64,000 bases of DNA, from contig JBJXFE010000031.1 of NCBI GenBank assembly GCA_046153875.1, positions 62,001 to 126,000 of the forward strand. The letters run 5' to 3'. Shown piece by piece: positions 44,538-52,671 of the stretch. The notes under the pieces are model-generated. The model did not search any database, was not told where the DNA came from, and saw only the letters and a program-made list of their open reading frames with translations. This DNA comes from JBJXFE01 sp046153875 (GTDB lineage: Bacteria > Planctomycetota > Phycisphaerae > Phycisphaerales > UBA1924). Made by a program: the position numbers and the translations under genes. The number at the start of each line of letters is the position of its first letter. Position 1 is the first letter of the stretch.

Positions 44538-44567
44538 CACGCGTTCGCCTGCGGCAACGGCGGCTCG

Positions 44568-45053
44568 CTACGCGGGAGTTCGCGTCGGCTGGATCATTTC
44601 AGACGATCCACACTCCGGGCATCGCACGCCGCCGGACGGTGCGGGCAGGCCGGAGAGCGAGTATCCGCAGGTTGAACATTCAGGATGACTGAGTCGATTC
44701 CGTATGGTGGCGCGCACGATAGCGCGGGTGACGGACCAGGTTGCGACAGCCAATACGGTGCTCAAACCGCCGATGACCAGGAAGGCGTACAGGTCGGCCA
44801 CGCGATCGAATCGCGGGCGAATCGGTAGCGGCTCGACCAGGAAATAGATGCCTGCCGCCATGGCGCCATAGATCACGCCATATCCCAGCACAAATGCGAG
44901 TACGAGACGGATCCGGCGCCGACCGATGAAGCAGCTCCGAGCCTGCACGTAGAACGCGTTGCATTCGTCGATACTGAACTGGTCCAACTCGGGGAACGCC
45001 CGGTAGACCTTCGGGGGCGGCAGAGTAAGACGGTTACGGGGCCGAAGCCGCAT
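44568..45053 (-). CDS. Small membrane protein with C-terminal zinc ribbon
   Basis: 161 residues: cytoplasmic N-terminus, two membrane helices (about 48-72 and 88-110) and a C-terminal zinc ribbon CSTCGYSLSGL...CPECG. The CxxCGY(S/D)-L-x-GL...CPECG ribbon recurs in many planctomycete membrane proteins. Function unknown. Three further proteins in this window carry related ribbons (45095-46453, 56572-57501, 57547-58596). It lies 41 bases downstream of one of them on the same strand. Confidence 0.75.
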   Translation of the reverse strand: MRLRPRNRLTLPPPKVYRAFPELDQFSIDECNAFYVQARSCFIGRRRIRLVLAFVLGYGVIYGAMAAGIYFLVEPLPIRPRFDRVADLYAFLVIGGLSTVLAVATWSVTRAIVRATIRNRLSHPECSTCGYSLSGLPAPSGGVRCPECGSSEMIQPTRTPA

Positions 45054-45094
45054 TCCGGCAGCTTACAGCGGCTACCGGAAGGGCTTGCCGCCGG

Positions 45095-46453
45095 TCAAGG
45101 ATCCACCTCGATCGTGCGCTCCAACTCGACGCGCTTCGTCCAGACGGCGTCCGCGGGCAGGACGGGCGTGCCGTCATCGTTCCAGACCACCGGGTTCAGG
45201 CCGCTGGCCTGCGGATTGACGATGATCCAGACCGCGGCGCGGATGCGGAGCGTACCCTGAACATTCGGAGTGACAGTCAACTGCGGGCTGCGGTCGCCGA
45301 GGGCGTCGGGGCGCGATCGCGTCGAGCCGCGCATGCGATCGTTCAGGATCTCCGTCGACATCAGCCGCATTCCGTGGATGCTCGTGACCGCCCGGGCCTG
45401 AGGTTCGGGGTCGTCACCGACGCGGAAGCCCTCAAACACGATCCGGGCGACGAGCGCGGCCCCACCCCCCGCGGCGCCGATATTGCCCCGGTAGTCGCCC
45501 GCGAGACCGATGGTGACGCTCTCGCCAACGCGGACGCGGGCGGGAGCGACGAGCCAGAGGTCGAGCCACTCGGCGCAGAACCGTTCAAGCAGATCAGCGG
45601 GCATTCCGCCGGACTTGGCGTAGGCGTCGAGCCAAGTCTCCGCGGCCGGGTCCATGTAGTGTTGGCGGGCACGCAACTCGATCAAGCCGCGCGCCAGGCG
45701 AACCTCGTCGTCGGGCGTGAGCGTGCGGGTGTTGAGCTCGGCCCATTCGTCCCTGGTGAATCCTCGGGGCGCGCCCGTGACCTCGCGGATCAACGAGCCG
45801 GTGGGGAGGTACGGCGTGTACCAACCCATCATCGCGCTTGGGGAACGCGCGAGGGTGGCATACCAGACAAACTGCCCCGCAACGAGCACAACACCCATGA
45901 CGACCAAACCCCGATGCACCCGACGTTCGCCGACGACCGTTCCGCCCGGCACACGAAACTCGGTGCCGCACTCGGGGCACCTATCGCCGGGATCGGCCGG
46001 CTGTGGCGCGCCGGAGACGTCATACCCGCACGCGGCGCAACGCGGTTCGCTTCCGGACCGTACGAACGCGGCGCCGATGAGTCCTATGCCGATGAGGGAG
46101 CAGACCATGGGTGCGTGCTGCAGAAACGCGGCCAGATAGCTGCCGTGGCCACCCCGAATGACCGGTATTGCCGCAAGAAATAGGGCGGCTGGCACAAAGC
46201 TCCAGATGATCTTCCGGCGCGTCGTGCGAAGAAAGCGGGGTTCGGTCCGGAACGGGCCCGCGAGCCCGCGCTTCCGGGCGATGACCGCGACGACGACCAC
46301 GATGGCCGTCAGCACGAGCAAGAACGCGAACAGGCGCCATGGAACCGGCACACCCACGGGAGATTGCCAGCGCAACAGGGCAAAGACGCCGGCGAACAGG
46401 ATCACCGGAACCACCAGACCCACAGCCAACGCTCTACTGGTGTGCATCGCCAC
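45095..46453 (-). CDS. Membrane protein with zinc ribbon, unknown function
   Basis: 452 residues. Two to four membrane helices near the N-terminus (about 8-60 and 85-135), a zinc ribbon CAACGYDVSGA...CPECG near 143-172, one further helix (about 183-203) and a large soluble C-terminal domain with beta-rich segments. The domain order differs from the other ribbon proteins, where the ribbon is at an end. No family recognised. Transcribed towards the 44568 gene. Confidence 0.75.
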   Translation of the reverse strand: MAMHTSRALAVGLVVPVILFAGVFALLRWQSPVGVPVPWRLFAFLLVLTAIVVVVAVIARKRGLAGPFRTEPRFLRTTRRKIIWSFVPAALFLAAIPVIRGGHGSYLAAFLQHAPMVCSLIGIGLIGAAFVRSGSEPRCAACGYDVSGAPQPADPGDRCPECGTEFRVPGGTVVGERRVHRGLVVMGVVLVAGQFVWYATLARSPSAMMGWYTPYLPTGSLIREVTGAPRGFTRDEWAELNTRTLTPDDEVRLARGLIELRARQHYMDPAAETWLDAYAKSGGMPADLLERFCAEWLDLWLVAPARVRVGESVTIGLAGDYRGNIGAAGGGAALVARIVFEGFRVGDDPEPQARAVTSIHGMRLMSTEILNDRMRGSTRSRPDALGDRSPQLTVTPNVQGTLRIRAAVWIIVNPQASGLNPVVWNDDGTPVLPADAVWTKRVELERTIEVDP

Positions 46454-46615
46454 GGGGGAGTCTACGGATTCCGGTCAGGTGTCCGGCGTCGCGTCGGCAT
46501 CAATCCAGCGTGAACGCGAACTGCTGGACCGCCTGCAGCATGGAGCGGTCGAACACGGGCGAACGGGAATAATGCCCGGCGCGCCGCGGATCGCGCGAAC
46601 CCGAAGGGAGCCAGC

Positions 46616-47056
46616 ATGGACCGTGTCGAACTGGTGTCGTGGTGGGACGAGGCGTGGAAGACCGGGCTGTGGGCGGCGGCGTGGGGGAAGGCGGTCGCGG
46701 GGCTGACGCCGAAGCAGGCGGCGTGGTCGCCCGGGCCGGGGCGCAAGTCCATCTGGCAGCAGGTGAACCACGTCGTGTTCTGGCGGACGATGGCGCTGCG
46801 CAGGCTTCGCGGCGGCCAGGGTCCGAGCGACTTGGAGATGAAACGCGGGAACTGGGCCGGGCCCACGAAGGTCACGCCCGCGGCGTGGCGGGCGACGGTC
46901 AAGCGGTTCGCTGACTCGCAGAAGAAGGTGCGGGCGGCGATGGCGAACACGAAGAGCCCGCTGGATCGGCTGCGGTACCTGCTGCCGCATGACAACTACG
47001 ACGTGGGACAGATCATGCTGCTGCGGGCGTTGCAGGGGTTGGAGCCGCTGGAGTAG
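46616..47056 (+). CDS. DinB-like metal-dependent protein
   Basis: 146 residues with the four-helix DinB/YfiT fold: WWDEAWKTGLWAAAWGKAVAGL, QQVNHVVFW and LPHDNYDVGQIMLLRALQG. The metal triad is His52, His125 and a third position that is Asp129 rather than His (PHDNYD instead of the usual H-x3-H), so it may bind metal weakly or through Asp. Members of the family act in thiol or bacillithiol-dependent chemistry; the substrate here is unknown. It diverges from the zinc-ribbon gene; a terminator read on the minus strand follows. Confidence 0.75.
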   Translation: MDRVELVSWWDEAWKTGLWAAAWGKAVAGLTPKQAAWSPGPGRKSIWQQVNHVVFWRTMALRRLRGGQGPSDLEMKRGNWAGPTKVTPAAWRATVKRFADSQKKVRAAMANTKSPLDRLRYLLPHDNYDVGQIMLLRALQGLEPLE

Positions 47057-47063
47057 ACGGTCC

Positions 47064-47102
47064 AAAAACAATGCCCGGCCTTGGCGTGAACCAAGACCGG
47101 GC
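47064..47102 (-). terminator. Terminator-like hairpin on the minus strand
   Basis: Stem GCCCGGCCTTGG / CCAAGACCGGGC (47073-47084 and 47091-47102) with one C-A mismatch and a 6-base loop; on the minus strand a stretch rich in T (ATTGTTTTT) follows. Confidence 0.6.
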
Positions 47103-47240
47103 GGAGGGACAACGAGTTCTTGAACCGCGCTTCCGCGCGGGGTGTTCATGCTGCCGTGCCGACTCTGTCGGGTTTCTCTCGTCCGGGACCTGACCTCTCC
47201 CACCCCCCAGCGGGCCGCCGCGGCATGGGCCGCGGTGTCA
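47064..47240 (-). ncRNA. Candidate structured small RNA (minus strand)
   Basis: Inferred only from sequence. A -35 TTGACA (47270-47275) with a 17-base spacer and weak -10 is followed by about 180 nt that hold the hairpin CCGCGG-(6)-CCGCGG near 47218-47235, a hairpin with a GGAA (GNRA) tetraloop at 47125-47140 and a terminator-like stem at 47073-47102 followed by a T run. GNRA loops and the T tract fit the minus strand. No protein frame is credible. It does not match SRP RNA, RNase P or 6S RNA consensus stretches by eye. Confidence 0.35.
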
Positions 47241-47246
47241 CGGGCG

Positions 47247-47275
47247 TGTGAACAAAGAACCCTTGTCGATGTCAA
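47247..47275 (-). promoter_or_regulatory. Possible promoter of the candidate small RNA
   Basis: Minus strand: perfect -35 TTGACA (47270-47275), 17-base spacer, poor -10 TTCACA (47247-47252). Confidence 0.35.
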
Positions 47276-47630
47276 TGAGCCTTGCTCGCGGGCGTCCTGG
47301 GCCTAACGCTCCGCACGACCCATTTCAGGTGCAAGTTGCGTGCCAGCCGTGGCGGCCGCCCACCGGGATGTCGGAAGCGTCCGCGTGCTGGCGTGTGTCC
47401 GTGGTTGGCCGAATCGTGGTGGCGCCTGGTGGCCACGGGAAGCCAGCGCGGGCCAATGGGAGGCAGTCGGCGGCATTCGTCCGGGATGCGACTGTCGTCG
47501 AGCTCGACCGGTGTGTTGGCCGGTGGCTTCACCAGGTTCGCGCCGTCACCTGAGCCCTCGGAAGCAGGTATGGCGGTCACGGTCGGAGGTGTAACGGTCG
47601 AGCGCGAGATACCCTCGCCAGGTCAGGAGC

Positions 47631-48923
47631 TTGCGCTTGGGTATCCGGGCGGACGTGTGGCGTGTGGTCATCCTCGGCGGCGGATTCGCCGGCGCGTACT
47701 GCGCACGGGCCCTGGCGCGGCGGCTGCGCGGCACGGGCGTCGAGGTTCTGCTCCTGGACCGGAACAACTTCTTCGTGTTCTCGCCGCTGCTCGTCGAGGC
47801 GGGCACCGGCAGCCTCGAGCCGCGGCACGCTGTGGTCTCGATCCGCGCGATGATCGGGTCGGCGTCGTTCCGCCTGGGGGAGGTGAGCGGACTGGACGTG
47901 AAGGCACGCGAGGTGGTCCTGCACGTGCCCGAGCTGGAGCGCGAGGAGCGCATCCGCTACGACCACGCGGTGATCGCCTTGGGCAGCATCACGCGGCTGC
48001 CGGATGTGCCGGGGCTCCGCGAGCACGGCCTCGGGATGAAGAGCACGGGCGACGCCGTGGCGATGCGCGACCGCGCGATCCGCATGCTGGAGCTGGCCGA
48101 CGCCGCGCCGGACGCGGGTGATCGGCGGGCGCTTCTGCACTTCGTCGTTGTAGGCGGGAACTTCACCGGTGCGGAGGTGGCGGGGGAGCTGCACGCGTTT
48201 CTGCTCCAGGCGCGCCGGCTGTACCGCAACATCGGGGCGGGCGACATCGCCGTGACGCTCGTCGAGCGGAGCGAACGCATCCTGGCCGCGATCGGGCCGG
48301 AGCTGGGGGACTACGCGGCGGCGAAGATGCGCGCTCGCGGCATCGACGTGCTGACGCGCGAGTCGGCGACGCGGATCGACGCGACGCGGGTGGTGCTCGA
48401 GAGCGGACGCGTGCTGGACACGCGAACGGTGATCTGGTGCGCGGGCATCGCCCCGCCGCCGGCGATCGCGGCGATGCCCCTGCCCCTCGACGAGCGCGGG
48501 TACATCCTGTGCGAGCGGGACCTGCGGGTGAAGGGGTTTGACAACGTCTGGGGGATCGGCGACTGCGCCGTGAACACCGACGCCGCGGGGAAGCCCTACC
48601 CCGCGACGGCGCAGCACGGGCTGCGCGAGGGGATCGCGTGCGCTGCCAACATCGCCCGGGTGCTCGCCGGGCGGCCGACAAGGCCGTGCGATCTGGTGGA
48701 TCAGGGCTCGCTGGCCGCGCTCGGCTGCCGCACGGGCGTGGCGCGGGTCTTCGGGTTCAAGATCGCGGGGTTCTGGGCGTGGTGGCTCTGGCGGACGGTG
48801 TACCTGCTCAAGATGCCGGGGATCGGGCGGAAGATGCGGGTGGCGATGGACTGGACGCTCGATCTGCTGTTTCCGCGGGATTACGTGCAGCTTGGGGTCC
48901 ATCGTGCGGAGGAGTGGCGGTAG
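47631..48923 (+). CDS. ndh: Type II NADH:quinone oxidoreductase
   Basis: 430 residues. NDH-2 passes electrons from NADH to quinone at the inner face of the membrane without pumping protons. It has the FAD-binding motif VVILGGGFAG (about 12-21), the NADH-binding motif VVVGGNFTGAEVAGEL, GIGDCA and PATAQHGLREG near the FAD ring, and a C-terminal amphipathic membrane-binding helix region (FWAWWLWRTVYLLKMPG). The start codon is TTG; 47637 is favoured by AGGAG seven bases upstream, 47631 and GTG 47655 being alternatives. It is followed by an array of the 8-bp repeat. Confidence 0.88.
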   Translation: MRLGIRADVWRVVILGGGFAGAYCARALARRLRGTGVEVLLLDRNNFFVFSPLLVEAGTGSLEPRHAVVSIRAMIGSASFRLGEVSGLDVKAREVVLHVPELEREERIRYDHAVIALGSITRLPDVPGLREHGLGMKSTGDAVAMRDRAIRMLELADAAPDAGDRRALLHFVVVGGNFTGAEVAGELHAFLLQARRLYRNIGAGDIAVTLVERSERILAAIGPELGDYAAAKMRARGIDVLTRESATRIDATRVVLESGRVLDTRTVIWCAGIAPPPAIAAMPLPLDERGYILCERDLRVKGFDNVWGIGDCAVNTDAAGKPYPATAQHGLREGIACAANIARVLAGRPTRPCDLVDQGSLAALGCRTGVARVFGFKIAGFWAWWLWRTVYLLKMPGIGRKMRVAMDWTLDLLFPRDYVQLGVHRAEEWR

Positions 48924-48924
48924 C

Positions 48925-48984
48925 GGACGAAGGGACGAAGGGACGAAGGGACGAAGGGACGAAGGGACAAAGGGACGATGGGAT
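48925..48984. repeat. 8-bp direct repeat array (GGGACGAA)n, long copy
   Basis: Seven to eight units of GGGACGAA (the last few degenerate: GGGACAAA, GGGACGAT) start two bases after the ndh stop codon. Confidence 0.9.
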
Positions 48985-49044
48985 CTGCCGCGGCAGGCAG
49001 GCTGCGAGACGGAGCGGCGGGGAACACCGGCCGCGCAAGGCGTG

Positions 49045-49290
49045 CTACTTCGTCCCGCGCGTATCGATGAACGGCTGGCCCATTCCCGACTCGCCGGCGC
49101 CTGCGCCCTTGGGCGGATCTGTCAGCTTGGTGCCGGCGCGCTGCGCCTGGAAGATCAGCAGCACCAGGAGGGCCAGCACGATCAACGGGCTGAGCAGGTA
49201 GACCAGCAGCGCGATTCGGCGTCCGGGTGTGAGCGGAGCGCGCCGCGCCGCGGCGGGCGGGGGTGGGGTGCGGGGGTCGGCGTCGCTCAC
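49045..49290 (-). CDS. Small single-helix membrane protein
   Basis: 81 residues with one membrane helix (about 26-48, ALLVYLLSPLIVLALLVLLIF) after a Pro/Ala-rich basic start and a Gly/Pro-rich tail. No family recognised. GC-rich third positions over the whole length support it as a real gene. It converges on ndh and lies about 95 bases downstream of the superoxide dismutase gene on the same strand. Confidence 0.6.
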   Translation of the reverse strand: MSDADPRTPPPPAAARRAPLTPGRRIALLVYLLSPLIVLALLVLLIFQAQRAGTKLTDPPKGAGAGESGMGQPFIDTRGTK

Positions 49291-49383
49291 GGGCGCATCG
49301 TAGGGATAGCCGTTACGGCGGACGCTGCCGGCTCAGGACGGCGTCTCACCGCGGGATGAGCGGCGATTGGCCATCCGACGGCG

Positions 49384-50040
49384 TCACTTCGCCCGGGCCT
49401 TGGCGTAGAACTCCGCGGCCCTGGCCCAGTTCACGACGTTCCACCACGCGGCGATGTAGTCCGCGCGCTTGTTCTGGTGCTTGAGGTAGTACGCGTGCTC
49501 CCAGACGTCGAGGCCCAGGATCGGCACGCCGCCGCAGCCCGCCCCCCCACCGATCGCCTCGCCCATCAGCGGGTTGTCCTGGTTCGCCGTTGAGCAGATC
49601 TCGAGCTTGCCGCCCTTCACGCACAACCACGCCCAGCCCGAGCCGAATCGTCCGACACCCGCGGCCGCGAACTTCTCCTTGAACCCGCCGGGTCCGTCGA
49701 ATGTTCCGAAGGCGCTCTTGATCGCGTCGGCCAGAGGGCCGGTGGGCGCGCCGCCGCCGCCCTTGCCCGCGGGGGCCATGAGCTGCCAGAACATGGAGTG
49801 GTTGACGTGCCCGCCCGCGTTGTTGCGGACCGGGCCGCGCTTGTCGTCGGGCAACTCCGCGAGCCTGGCAATGACCTGCTCGGGGGAAAGGTCGGCCCAC
49901 TTCGTGCCGTCGAGCGCCTTGTTCGCGTTGTCCACATAGGCCTTGTGGTGGCGCCCGTGGTGGATCTCCATCGTGGCCTTGTCGACGTGCGGCTCCAAGG
50001 CGTCCGGCGCGTACGGCAGGGTCGGGATCGTGAACGGCAT
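49384..50040 (-). CDS. Superoxide dismutase, Fe/Mn family (Mn-type by residues)
   Basis: 218 residues. It converts superoxide to oxygen and hydrogen peroxide. Metal ligands His27, His81, Asp178 and His182 are present (MEIHH, NHSMFW, LDVWEH). Gly77 and Gln154 (in TANQDNP) are the usual Mn-type second-sphere residues, so a manganese enzyme is likelier than iron. No signal peptide: cytoplasmic. It is about ten residues longer than E. coli SodA because of Gly-rich loops (GKGGGGAPTG, GGGAGCGG). Its promoter (50105-50132) faces that of the sigma factor gene. Confidence 0.93.
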   Translation of the reverse strand: MPFTIPTLPYAPDALEPHVDKATMEIHHGRHHKAYVDNANKALDGTKWADLSPEQVIARLAELPDDKRGPVRNNAGGHVNHSMFWQLMAPAGKGGGGAPTGPLADAIKSAFGTFDGPGGFKEKFAAAGVGRFGSGWAWLCVKGGKLEICSTANQDNPLMGEAIGGGAGCGGVPILGLDVWEHAYYLKHQNKRADYIAAWWNVVNWARAAEFYAKARAK

Positions 50041-50104
50041 GGAGTTCTCCGTGTACCGATCGTCCTGCGAACTATCGGACGTGATCGGTCTGGGCGCTTG
50101 TTTC

Positions 50105-50132
50105 GGGATAGCCTGCGGAAACGAAGTTTCAA
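50105..50132 (-). promoter_or_regulatory. Predicted promoter of superoxide dismutase
   Basis: Minus strand -35 TTGAAA (50127-50132), 16-base spacer, -10 TATCCC (50105-50110). It overlaps the left arm of the inverted repeat at 50112-50150. Confidence 0.5.
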
Positions 50133-50150
50133 CTTGCGATATTCCGCAGG
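50112..50150. promoter_or_regulatory. Inverted repeat between divergent promoters, candidate operator
   Basis: Perfect 9-bp arms CCTGCGGAA (50112-50120) and TTCCGCAGG (50142-50150), 21 bases apart, with GAAAC-GAA-GTTTC nested beside the left arm. The arms cover the -35/-10 spacers of both divergent promoters. Confidence 0.5.
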
Positions 50151-50161
50151 CCGAGTATGCT
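50134..50161 (+). promoter_or_regulatory. Predicted promoter of the sigma-70 factor gene
   Basis: -35 TTGCGA (50134-50139), 16-base spacer, -10 TATGCT (50156-50161). The leader to the start codon at 50646 would be nearly 480 bases. Confidence 0.5.
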
Positions 50162-50645
50162 GTGCTGGACGGTGTTCTGACAAAACCCTGACGGTCACCG
50201 ATGATGCTCGCTGGAGCCTAGATCGGCGGCTCAAAGGGGTCAAGACGTGGGGTTCGGGCGGCTTGGGTGCGTCGTTCCACCCCGATTTGGAATCGGGCTA
50301 GAGGTTGGAATCTGTCTAAATGGGGGAAACAAAGGGGACGGTTCAACGTACCACTAGAGTCCCGGGCCGAGTGCGAACTGCATGTTCGGGCGTGACACCC
50401 GGTGCGAAGCTAGGATGCACCAACAAGCGGCGAACCGACGAGATTCTTCGGATACAGGAAAGGGCGCGGCGTCGGGAAGCGTCGCGGGCGGCATCCGAAT
50501 GAGAACGGCATCAGCTTCCCGGGCTCCCGAACACGTGGGAGCGAGATCGAGTCGGCCGGCACGGTCCGGCGAGCGTGGGCCCGGTGACGGGTTGAACCAG
50601 GGAAGGAACGGCGGGGGAGAGATTGACCGAGGATCGAACGTTTCG

Positions 50646-51728
50646 ATGAGCCGAATTCACCGCACATCCCCGAGCCCGCTTGAGCAGGTGCGTCGCCGGC
50701 ACCGCGCCGGGGTTGGCGCGTCCGCGCCGAAGGTCGAGTCGGGCGCTCGCAAGACGCTGAGCCACGACGACGAGACGCTTCTGACGCAGGTCATGTCCTC
50801 GGAGCAGGACTTCATCGACAGCCCGGCCTTCTACGAGAAGGAGGCGGAGCGGAAGATCTACGACGAGGCACCGCCGATCCAGAAGCCCGATACGAGCTGG
50901 TACCACCCTGTCATGGACGACCTCTCCACGACGAGCAAGGGGCGGACGGTCAAGAGCAGCCAGCAGGTGATCCTGACCGGGGCCGAGGAGAAGGTCCTGT
51001 TCCACCAGTTCAACTACGCGCGCTACCGCGTGTGGAAGCTGCAGCAGGACGTGTGGGGCTCGCCGGCGCGGCTTCCCGACCCGGACCAGGCCCAGCACAT
51101 CCTCCGGTGGCACCGGCTGGCGGAGCGCGTCCGCGAGCAGATCGCGGAGACGAACCTGGCCCTGGTGCTGGCGATGGCCAAGCGCACCCGCATGAGCGAG
51201 GTGGACTTCGCGGACCTCGTGTCCGAGGGGAACATGGCGCTGCTGCGGGCGGTGGACAAGTTCGACGCGGGCCGCGGGTACAAGTTCAGCACGTACGCCT
51301 GCCGGGCGATCCTCAAGGCGTTCAGCCGGCAGGGCATGAAGCTGAGCAAGTACCGCCAGCGGTTCCCGACGGACTTCGACCCGAAGCTCGAGCGGTCGAA
51401 CTTCCTCGAGACCAAGCGCGGCACGTTCGAGAAGGACGCGGCCGAGGAGGTCAAGCGGATCGTCCTGGAGAACCGGGCCGAGCTGACGGACGTCGAGCGG
51501 ACGGTGATCGAGCACCGCTTCGGGCTCGAGTCCGGCGAGGCCGACAAGCCGATGACCCTCGAGCAGGTCGGGCAGATCATCGGCGTGACGAAGGAGCGGG
51601 TGCGTCAGATCCAGAACAAGGCCATGGAGAAGATCCGCCTGTCGCTGGAGACGCAGTTCCTGGGCACGAAGCTCCCCGAGGAGATGCCCAAGCCCGACGC
51701 GCCGGAGCTGGCCGGGACGATGAACTGA
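50646..51728 (+). CDS. RpoD-like sigma-70 family factor with reduced region 3
   Basis: 360 residues. Region 1.2-like and region 2 are clear: NLALVLAMAKRTRMSEVDFADLVSEGNMALLRAVDKF (from about 177) and KFSTYACRAILKAFSRQG, where the usual W of WIRQ is changed (CRAILKAF). The region 4 helix-turn-helix is TLEQVGQIIGVTKERVRQIQNKAMEKIR (about 304-331). Between them are only about 50 residues plus a linker instead of a complete region 3. There is no region 1.1. It is therefore an alternative, stress-type factor rather than the housekeeping one. ATG 50646 is favoured by sequence character; the ribosome site is weak. Confidence 0.85.
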   Translation: MSRIHRTSPSPLEQVRRRHRAGVGASAPKVESGARKTLSHDDETLLTQVMSSEQDFIDSPAFYEKEAERKIYDEAPPIQKPDTSWYHPVMDDLSTTSKGRTVKSSQQVILTGAEEKVLFHQFNYARYRVWKLQQDVWGSPARLPDPDQAQHILRWHRLAERVREQIAETNLALVLAMAKRTRMSEVDFADLVSEGNMALLRAVDKFDAGRGYKFSTYACRAILKAFSRQGMKLSKYRQRFPTDFDPKLERSNFLETKRGTFEKDAAEEVKRIVLENRAELTDVERTVIEHRFGLESGEADKPMTLEQVGQIIGVTKERVRQIQNKAMEKIRLSLETQFLGTKLPEEMPKPDAPELAGTMN

Positions 51729-51763
51729 CCCGCCCCTCGAGCCCGTGAGTGAACCCACAAGGC

Positions 51764-51788
51764 CCGGTCGCAGGACCGGGTTTTTTTC
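51764..51788 (+). terminator. Intrinsic terminator of the sigma factor gene
   Basis: CCCGGTC (51764-51770), loop GCAG, GACCGGG (51775-51781), then seven T. Confidence 0.9.
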
Positions 51789-51846
51789 TTGGCGCGCCGG
51801 TTCCTTGCGCACGGGTTCCCGGCGGACGGGGCGGACGCGGTGGCCG

Positions 51847-52170
51847 TCAGAAGCCCGCCTTCGCGAGGCCCACGGCCTTACCGTCGCGGAAGTCCACCGT
51901 GACCTCGCGCGAGCCCGAGGAGTTCTTCCAAATGTAGGTGATGGTGGGGCTCTCGCCGGGCGCGAACGTTGCGAGCATGCCGCCCGACGAGTTCTCGTGG
52001 CGGGTGCTGAGCATGTCGCCCGGGCCGTCGAGGATCCCCTCGACCTGGAGCTGGGTCATGCCGATCTGCAACTGGGCGAAGGACTCTTCGTCGAGGGTGG
52101 GGCCGCACGCGACCAGTGTGAGCGTCAGGGCCGCGGTGCCGGCGAGCAACACGGAACGGACCTTGGTCAT
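51847..52170 (-). CDS. BamE/SmpA-like lipoprotein, copy 1
   Basis: 107 residues with lipobox LVAC (Cys22), then GPTLDEESFAQLQIGMTQLQVEGILDGPG, the (L/I)xxGMTxxqVxxIlG pattern of BamE/SmpA-OmlA and DUF3862 proteins, and a strand pair ending KAVGLAKAGF. The Met at 52168-52170 has GGAGG six bases upstream. It is closely related to the next gene (both 107 residues, both Cys22, both end LAKAGF or MAKAGF) and the two follow each other on the minus strand: a tandem duplication. A role in outer-membrane protein insertion, as for BamE, is possible but unproven. Confidence 0.82.
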   Translation of the reverse strand: MTKVRSVLLAGTAALTLTLVACGPTLDEESFAQLQIGMTQLQVEGILDGPGDMLSTRHENSSGGMLATFAPGESPTITYIWKNSSGSREVTVDFRDGKAVGLAKAGF

Positions 52171-52288
52171 GATCGCCTCCCGGGAGTCAGGGCGTTCCAG
52201 TGTACCGATCCGTTGGGGTTCAGCCGCGGCGTGCTCGGGTCTGACGCGCCGCACGGCACCGGAACGCCGGCGAGCCGCCGCACCCGCG

Positions 52289-52612
52289 TCAGAACCCCGC
52301 CTTCGCCATGCCGATCACCTTGCCCTCGTTGAACGTGACGGTGACTTCCTGCGCGCCGGACGAGCTCTTCCAGATGTACGTCGTCGTGGTGGCGTTGCGG
52401 TTGTCGTTGGAGCCGAGCACACCGCCGGAGGAAATCTCGTACCCGCCGGACTGCTCCTCGCCCGGGCCGCCGAGGATGTCCTCGACCTGCGGCTGGGTCA
52501 TGCCGACGGCGAGCTTGTCGTAGGTTTCCTGGTCGAGCGTCGGCCCGCAGGCGGCAAGCGCGAGCATGATGACGGCCGCGGCGGCGACCGAGAGGGAGCG
52601 GATCGTCGTCAT
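52289..52612 (-). CDS. BamE/SmpA-like lipoprotein, copy 2
   Basis: 107 residues with lipobox LAAC (Cys22), the motif GPTLDQETYDKLAVGMTQPQVEDILGGPG, and the end KVIGMAKAGF. It differs from copy 1 mainly in the central loop (EEQSGGYEISSGGVLGSNDN versus DMLSTRHENSSGGMLATFAP). The start at 52612 has GGAGG seven bases upstream. 118 bases separate it from copy 1; each copy has its own ribosome site. Confidence 0.82.
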   Translation of the reverse strand: MTTIRSLSVAAAAVIMLALAACGPTLDQETYDKLAVGMTQPQVEDILGGPGEEQSGGYEISSGGVLGSNDNRNATTTTYIWKSSSGAQEVTVTFNEGKVIGMAKAGF

Positions 52613-52671
52613 GGGAGCCTCCGGTGGTTCGGGCGGTCGGAGTGTACCGGATCGCTCGATCGGGCCCGCGT

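Larger units (their letters stand above)
47057..47630. other. Intergenic region between the DinB-like gene and ndh
   Basis: 574 bases with no protein gene. The left third holds the candidate small RNA. In 47276-47630 I see nothing convincing; there are short open frames on both strands without coding bias. Confidence 0.4.
50041..50645. other. Divergent region and long leader of the sigma factor gene
   Basis: 605 bases. The left 120 hold the divergent promoters and inverted repeat. From about 50168 to 50645 I see no gene; an in-frame extension of the sigma gene to 50382 lacks coding character. The length suggests a leader with regulatory role or a second promoter closer to the gene. Confidence 0.45.

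Noticed and set aside
47150..47215. Possible SRP RNA (minus strand GGTCAGGTCCCGG)
   Set aside because: The tetraloop and asymmetric loop sequence GGAAGGAAGCAGCC of SRP RNA is absent.
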